Below, piece by piece: positions 6,351-11,450 of a stretch of 11,450 nt of DNA. The DNA lies in NCBI GenBank assembly GCA_015143735.1, contig VKHC01000513.1, forward strand, positions 1-11,450, read 5' to 3'. Source of the DNA: Synura sp. LO234KE. Its lineage: Eukaryota; Sar; Synurophyceae; Synurales; Mallomonadaceae. The notes beneath the pieces are model-generated. The model had not been told where the DNA came from. It did no database searches and saw only the letters and a program-made list of their open reading frames with translations. Every line of letters begins with the position of its first letter. Within the stretch, counting starts at the first letter, position 1. The position numbers were made by a program, and so were the translations under genes.

Positions 6351-7791
6351 TGGTTTAGTTTTTCGCATCATGCATTCAAAGTGTTACACCGTGCCCCGCA
6401 TAGTACCCTTGCTGACATTACTGGCGTTAGTAGCATTTTGTTGCCGCTTCGCTACAATGTCATGACCTCCCTCTGTGGTCCTTAAGTAGGAAGTTCTTCC
6501 CCGGGAGTAGTACGCGTGTTCCCTTCTACCTAGTTTGGGACGTCGTTACGCACTAATCATCTCTGGGGGAGTCTTTCAACAGCAATGACGTTGATGCGCG
6601 CTGGTGCCCAGTTTGGTTTGGTTGCGTATTTAACTCATTTCTACACTACTATTTTGAAACTGCTCTTGGTGATTCTAGCGACTTTTCCGATACTAGTAGT
6701 AAGGATAGCTTTTTAGGTAGCTTCACCTTTAAGATCGCGAGAGGAAGGATATTTATAATGACGTGTATGCAAGAGCGGGGTATGGCGCTACATATATCAT
6801 GCTGCGTGTGACGCTTTGACATGAGATGACATATGTGTGGCGCGGGATGGTGTGTCACGTGTGTATGACGTGTGGGACATGTCAGCAAGACGTGAGTATA
6901 AAGCATAAGCTAGGAGGGAGGTATACACGACAAGGGGAGACTACAGGCGTGTTCGGGGAGCTTCAGGGGAAGTCCAGTAATATCACTGAGGGGTACGGTT
7001 GTGCGCAGGAGGGCTACGAGAGAAGTTACCTGGCGCTGAAGGTACCTAGTGGCGAGGGGCTAATACCAGTTTACGTCAGGAGCATTTCTAGGTGTCCTGA
7101 TGCAAGAGTGAAGCTATGTGAGCATTAGGGGGCTGATATGTGACTTGTCTGAGGTGCTTGTATGCTTACCTTTACGGTGGGACCTGTCAACGGCCGCCGG
7201 TCAACGTCGTTTGGAGGGTCACAAAACCGAAGTCAGCAGATGGTCCAGTGGAGCGTATACAGCGAGATGGAAGGTAATGACGGCTGGAGGCAGATACGAA
7301 CTTTGGAAATATCATGTTCCAAAAGTGTGTTCTGAGTGGGGGGTATAGGGAGCATATTTTGAGGAAGTTAACCATCAGAGCTTTCATTTGGTGTAAGAGC
7401 CGTTTTGGGCGTCAAGAAATGACTTACTTTGGTGCATTGGGTGTCGAGATCCATCTTTGGAGCACTTATGTTGGCCAAATTTTCCAACTTTTTCTGCGAA
7501 GGGATTGACGATCCGATAATTTGGGAAATTACTTAAGATGGTGTTTAAATATCATTCCTGCAAAAATTTTCTACATCTCTTCGTATTTCTTGAGAATTGA
7601 ACTTGCTGATTCGCTTGTTTTTTCCTGAATTTTCTGCGCTGCCTGGAATTTAAATTTTTCGGATTTTCTTAACAGGAAGTTAGTTTTGATCTTACATGAG
7701 CTAAAATGAATCGTTTCGCCCGCTATCGTTGCTTACTTCTTGAGTTTTTGCCATTAATATGACATTATGAGATTGTGTTGAATTTCAACGT
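6351..7791. other. unassigned region with no supportable gene
   Basis: Several short open frames occur on both strands (for example 6826-7128 and 7118-7348 plus, 7187-7387 minus), but none shows a family motif. The segment 6649-6906 is T/G-rich with many tgtg and acgtg words. Bases 7500-7790 are AT-rich with long T tracts and stops in all frames. I see no RNA gene, LTR terminus or terminal inverted repeat here. Confidence 0.35.
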
Positions 7792-8169
7792 TTATCGCGT
7801 TGGGGTGACCGCAGGTCTGTGGATATGCCACGGGCTTACGTAATTATCAATTTGACTTTTTGCGATCGAAATCTTGGCACTTAGCGTTGTGTTGACTGTT
7901 CCGGTTAAGAACTGCGCTTCTAGCCTTTGCAAATCTAGTGGCCTGCACTTAGAAGTAGATGCAACCTCAGATATTTGTTTCTGAGTAAGTAGTCGTAGCG
8001 AGGTTTTAGCTTCAGATGTACGTCGGAAGTCGACCAAGTAGTAAATTGAAAGTCCTACCGAAGCTCTTTTTATATCCCTACGGTCTTGGAAAAGCAGCTG
8101 CGGCATACGGGTAAACGATCGTGGAAAGTTACCCCACACACTGCCGATGTGCACTTTGCGCTGAAATTA
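7792..8169 (-). CDS. hypothetical open frame of about 120 codons, unknown
   Basis: The frame is open on the minus strand from a stop at about 8174 to the stop at 7792-7794, but it has no ATG near its beginning; the first candidate start is a GTG. A tttcag immediately before it (8164-8169) could be a splice acceptor, which would make this an internal or last exon, but no partner exon was found. Content includes QLLFQDRRDIKRASVGLS and LTQKQISEVASTSK, with no known domain. It lies about 100-480 bp downstream of element B's pol end, where a 3' LTR is expected, so a chance opening in LTR or flank DNA is quite possible. Confidence 0.2.
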
Positions 8170-8272
8170 CAAAAGTTTCTTACACGAATATACATATATG
8201 TTATAAATAAAATCGATGAACCAAGGTACTTCAAAAACAGTGCCACGTACGTGTAAGTTATTCCTATGTACC

Positions 8273-8830
8273 TTAAAAATCGAAATCTGTGTCAACCAGC
8301 ACAAGACATTCTATCATATGCTTCCAAAACAGATCATATTACAGCGGCTTTGTTATTAGCAGGTCGCCCTCGCCCACATAACCTTTTGTTGGGTCTTTTG
8401 CGGAAAGAATATTTTCATGCTCAATCTGCTCTATCTCGACGTGCTTGGTCTTGTCATGGGAAGTGTTGTTCTTTGAGTACTCGATACAAGAAGGTTGACT
8501 ATCCTCCAGCAAGGTTATATAGGCCAATTCGCTATAACCTAGACCTCTTAGTATTTTAATCAGTCACTAAGACTATAAGCACGCAGCACACAGGGCCATG
8601 TATTTAGACTGCATACTTGAAGTCGCCACATATTGCTGAAGGTTAGAAACTTCCAGCTAACAGGGGAACCTCTCCAAGATAGAAAATATACCAAATTACC
8701 GATCTTCTTGTACCAATATCTCTCCCGTGATCACCGTCCACATTTTCAAATAAGTTTTGAGGGAGTCACAGATCTTTGAAAACTACACCATATCTATTTT
8801 ATTATCCGCAGGACTGGCTGCTTCTCCGTG
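8273..8830 (-). pseudogene. copia RNase H domain of element B, catalytic Glu lost
   Basis: Copia RNase H removes RNA from the RNA-DNA hybrid during reverse transcription. Recognisable blocks: a decayed first strand at about 8700-8750; TSSMQSKYMAL (about 8592-8624), where copia proteins have an E-A-E-Y motif and both Glu are replaced here; LEDSQPSCIEYSKN with the conserved Asp at 8501-8503; DKTKHVEI; and a final ITKPL at 8342-8356. A TAA at 8339-8341 follows, but readthrough in the same frame gives DLFWKHMIECL, the usual copia tail, to a stop at 8273-8275. The plus-strand frame at 8266-8559 is a shadow of this domain. Confidence 0.85.
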
Positions 8831-9119
8831 CGGTGGACCAGGGCTTACACTATACCTTGCACAAGTTTGAACAGAGTACGCAATGCGCGTTCGTGTCCCT
8901 GCCACCAGTCACAGCAAACATCCTATACCAGCCTTGTATGGAATATCTTTCATACTCAAAACGTCAGACTCAGACTTAGGACACGTGTCACTACTCAGGT
9001 TTACATCTGTCATTGGCGTTTTAAGCCCAACACTACCATTTTAGGTAGGAACTTATTAAACGTGTCCATCACATATTTAGTCCGGTTAATAGAGTAAGCA
9101 CCAGCAATTTCATCATATA
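8831..9119 (-). pseudogene. copia RT-RNase H connection, multiply frameshifted
   Basis: Pieces in order on the minus strand are AYSINRTKYVMDTF (about 9055-9098), a Ser/Asp-rich stretch, SMKDIPYKAGIG followed by an in-frame TGA, VAGTRTRIAYSVQTC, and YSVSPGPPHGEAA where copia elements have a P-x-x-x-H-W-x-A block. These are the usual landmarks after the YVDD loop. The plus-strand frames at 8776-9097 are shadows. Confidence 0.75.
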
Positions 9120-9890
9120 TAACACCTCACACCGTAGGACACGATTAACCATGCCCAGGTCTTTCATCGTATACCTATTTCAGAGATACGTTTCAGGTCA
9201 TCTATCGCCTTCATTACACCATATAATATCAAGTCGTTGACAAATAACGCAATAACATTCGACGATCCCTTAAAACAACCAAAGTATAAGCAAGATTAAT
9301 TCACTATTGGTTTGAATCCCATCTGTTTATGCTAAAGATTGATGTTGTACCACGCACGTGGAGCTTGTTTCAAGCCATATAGAGCCTTCTTGAGTTGAAA
9401 CACGTCAAATACGTCATCTATTGTCACACTATCAGGTGGCCAAACAAACTCCGTTCCCTCACGGTCGGCATGGAAAATCGCCGTCTCAACATCCATCTGA
9501 TGAATGATCAAGCATAATGAAGCATCATAACAAGCCGAAATTGCGCGTACAATACGTATAGTCTCTAGGCGTGTAACCGGACTAAACGTCTCATCGAAAT
9601 CAATCCCCATTACTCGCACATAACCCCTAGCAGCCAAGCGAGCTTTGTAATTCTCGATCTTACGATTCGCATCGGTCTTGATTGTTTAGCCCGCTTCGTA
9701 CTCACCGGGACCACTCTATCCGTTAATTTACAAGCTTTTAAAACATTATTCCTGCTCCTCAATCCCTCCTTTTTGGCTTCTCCATCCGTTATTTTACTCT
9801 CATGCTTCCTCCTTTTCCACTGCTCTCGTCCATTTCATAGCTTCCTTTCACGCCATAGCCTGCTTGTGTGTCTTGGGCAAGACTAGGTCC
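9120..9890 (-). pseudogene. copia reverse transcriptase (RVT_2 type), YVDD changed to FVND, interrupted
   Basis: The RT copies element RNA into DNA. The N-terminal helix region reads LPKTHKQAMA and EAMKWTRAVEKEEA (9803-9844) with stops, then RVVPVSTKRA (about 9690-9722). After a frameshift, one frame runs from 9685 down to about 9185: KTDANRKIENYKARL, GIDFDETFSPVTRLETIR, IHQMDVETA with a catalytic Asp at 9491-9493, and KKALYGLKQAPRAWY. In-frame stops are at 9332-9334 and 9296-9298. The polymerase signature, normally YVDD, is FVND (9233-9244), so the first Asp of the pair is Asn. A further frameshift precedes MKDLGMVNRVL (about 9127-9160). The protein is inactive both by interruption and by loss of a metal-binding residue. 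Confidence 0.92.
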
Positions 9891-10141
9891 TTGACGCTCT
9901 CCCCAACTAGAAGTCAAATAATCATAAATTACATGCACCTTTAAGAATATTCATCATCTCTTTTGTTAAGGACTGATTAACATCTTCCGATACCTCATAA
10001 TAAGTTAACCAATATGATCTTGCATTGATGCATAGTCAGGCTCATGCTTGAGGATATCATTCACACAGATTGCCGTCAAATAATAAAAATGCACGTCTAG
10101 GCATTGCTAATCTCCTCGGTTTATACTAATAAATATCAATG

Positions 10142-10238
10142 ACACGGCGTGAGAAACCAGTATCCTCATCTCGGTGGACAGAGTTAAGTAGGTACTTTAC
10201 ACAGTCAACTCTGTTCCGCTTGCCCTCACACCGCGTGT
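10142..10238. repeat. imperfect inverted repeat in element B linker
   Basis: Two nested inverted pairs are visible. The perfect 8-bp pair acagagtt (10178-10185) and aactctgt (10207-10214) encloses a 21-nt loop. Outside it, acacggcgtgag (10142-10153) is a near match to the reverse complement of ctcacaccgcgtgt (10225-10238). The arms are unequally spaced, so this is not a simple long palindrome. It may be part of an LTR or MITE remnant. Confidence 0.45.
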
Positions 10239-10340
10239 GACTAGCTAATTAGCTCATGAGGCTACTTAGCACGTATTGCATGAGTGTCATGTTTTGTTGC
10301 TAAGATAAGTTAACTTTTGGAAAAAAACACAGTCAACTCT
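10199..10340. repeat. 14-bp direct repeats flanking 114 bp
   Basis: The sequence acacagtcaactct occurs at 10199-10212 and again at 10327-10340. The enclosed segment contains the perfect 12-bp palindrome agctaattagct (10243-10254). The repeats could mark a small insertion, the remains of LTR sequence, or a local duplication. No inverted termini were found just inside them. Confidence 0.55.
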
Positions 10341-10748
10341 ACTTTTATACGGGGGAAAACGCGCAACTGGTACGCTTGTATGCGGTTCATCATCATCAAA
10401 AGTCATATTCTCTCTCATTATATAATCCAACTACTACATGTCCTTCATTTTATCGACATGAAGTAGAGGCACGGAAATTCACATACATGTACATTGGAAT
10501 TAGAATTTGCTCGCTTTGCGGTATTACTTAGTACCTTCGTGTCACTCTTAGATTTCATACATGTACCGAAGTTGTTGCCTATAGATCGTGTAGAATCCTT
10601 CCGTTACTCAGGTTACAGTGCACGACAATATATATAAGCATCTGGCATACCTGACGGATACTTTTTGGGTACGATATATTCCCTATTTTATGCAAAGTAC
10701 TGTTCAATTTATTATTACTCAACGTCAACATTGTGTATCTTTATTGCA

Positions 10749-10817
10749 ATCAGTGGTACCGTAAATCTGCTCACATCATAAACTCTGTTTACATTATTTT
10801 GTATCAGTGGTACCGTA
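10749..10817. repeat. 15-bp direct repeat at 54-bp spacing
   Basis: The sequence atcagtggtaccgta occurs at 10749-10763 and 10803-10817. The 54-bp spacing is a multiple of three, and on the minus strand both copies read IYGTTD in one frame, with further weak similarity (a C-x-Q type residue pattern) between them. This suggests a decayed 18-residue tandem repeat in the linker of element B. Stops now interrupt the frame. Confidence 0.5.
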
Positions 10818-10912
10818 TATCGTTTCAGAACCTGCTTTACACTCATCCACTCTCACAACTCTCTCAGGCATTGCGGCCTTAAATATACTCATCATTTTGG
10901 TGTGTTACTCGT

Positions 10913-11098
10913 TTAACAATGTAGATCTACCGAAGCCACACTTTGCAGATCATTTATATTACTATTCTCCTCCGTTATAGATAATACTTTCAACACCGGG
11001 AAATCTGTACTGCGTACATTCTTCGACCCCTCAATGGGTGGTCTCAAACGCTTGGAGTTTTGAATAATCACATCTTCATCACGGTATCTACTCTTCAC
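10913..11098 (-). pseudogene. possible integrase-RT linker fragment of element B
   Basis: A 61-codon minus frame with content such as SRYRDEDVIIQNSKRLRPP and FPVLKVLSITEENSN lies between the candidate integrase end and the RT, where copia elements carry a poorly conserved hydrophilic linker. It is assigned by position and composition only; no family motif is present. Confidence 0.35.
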
Positions 11099-11229
11099 AC
11101 ATATACAGGGGAATTCAACACAACCTAATTTTGGTGTGGGTATTATCTACACGGGTCTGCATCCACACCATTACCCATCAAAAGCTATTGGGAAACACAT
11201 TGTTCTGACACATCAGTAACCTGGACTCT

Positions 11230-11450
11230 ACCCGTGCGTAAAAATCAATCTCCCATAAACTCTTGCGTACTTTTCATCCTGATGCCCTCGTGATTATCTT
11301 AAAGATTATATACTCTCTTAAAGATTCTCAACAGCTCATACCAACTATATGTTCCGATGCCAACGTTATCATGACTAGAAATATTTTCCATTATCTTGGA
11401 TCTAGTCTTACTACTTTGTGCGGAGTCTTTCTGTGTACCGTGTTCTCCAC
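11230..11450 (-). pseudogene. candidate integrase C-terminal fragment of element B
   Basis: Minus-strand pieces read KIMENI...DNVGIGTYSWYELL (about 11330-11390) and DEKYARVYGRLIFTHG (about 11232-11280), in different frames. They sit where copia integrases have the K-x-x-F-x-GY and F-DE segments after the core. Only a few residues and the correct order and place support this. It would make element B extend beyond the right edge. Confidence 0.35.

Larger units (their letters stand above)
8273..11450 (-). mobile_element. Ty1/copia LTR-retrotransposon relic (element B), 3' part of pol, cut by the right edge
   Basis: On the minus strand, in copia order from high to low coordinates: a possible integrase C-terminus (11230-11450), a long linker (9890-11230), reverse transcriptase (about 9120-9890), the RT-RNase H connection (8831-9119) and RNase H (8273-8830). 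At least four in-frame stops and several frameshifts interrupt it. No LTR, polypurine tract or target-site duplication was recognised between 8272 and 7700, where the 3' LTR should be. The linker region 9890-11230 is longer than I would expect and contains unexplained repeats, so other insertions may be present. Confidence 0.85.

Noticed and set aside
6826-7128. Plus-strand frame with W-x-GM and TCGTCQ, resembling the zinc-binding start of a gypsy integrase
   Set aside because: The expected histidines and the following integrase core (DDE motifs) are absent in all frames, so a few residues are not enough.
8266-8559. 97-residue plus-strand frame
   Set aside because: It is antisense to the well-supported copia RNase H domain and has no motif of its own.
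1-11450. tRNA genes, CRISPR arrays, bacterial ribosome binding sites and operons
   Set aside because: No conserved tRNA box B sequence, regular spaced repeats or prokaryotic gene organisation was seen. The spliced genes and copia elements show that the DNA is eukaryotic.

Overview
The window looks like a repeat-rich part of a eukaryotic protist genome. It has two multi-exon genes with short GT-AG introns (64 and 66 nt), a compact divergent gene pair, and decayed retroelement DNA on both sides. One gene encodes the head domain of a SAS-6 family centriole/basal-body protein, which points to a lineage with flagellated ancestry and argues against higher fungi and flowering plants. An oomycete or related stramenopile fits best, but this is inference; no rRNA or other taxonomic marker is present.

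Layout. (1) 1-1260, minus strand: broken Ty1/copia retrotransposon (element A). It carries the region before the integrase, the HHCC zinc domain and the integrase core with all three catalytic acidic residues, and it runs off the left edge. (2) 1851-2430, plus strand: decayed type 1 ribonuclease H domain, readable only by using all three frames. (3) 2998-4467: genic island of two divergent genes. The minus-strand gene encodes a small protein with a signal peptide and an apparent SnoaL/NTF2-like fold, carrying one frameshift. The plus-strand gene encodes an intact 231-residue SAS6-like protein. Their start codons are 132 bp apart. (4) 4468-8272: mostly unassigned sequence, with several open frames of unknown meaning and a minisatellite of six 39-bp units (6022-6255) that is open on both strands. 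(5) 8273-11450, minus strand: second Ty1/copia relic (element B), with RNase H, reverse transcriptase, a long linker and possibly the end of its integrase at the right edge.

Elements A and B share orientation but cannot be one element. In the direction of transcription, B's reverse transcriptase and RNase H precede A's integrase by about 7.5 kb, whereas copia order is gag-protease-integrase-RT-RNase H. So two insertions flank the island. No functional pathway links the genes. The only regulatory connection visible is the short shared promoter region of the divergent pair. I found no tRNA, rRNA, CRISPR array or prokaryotic feature.
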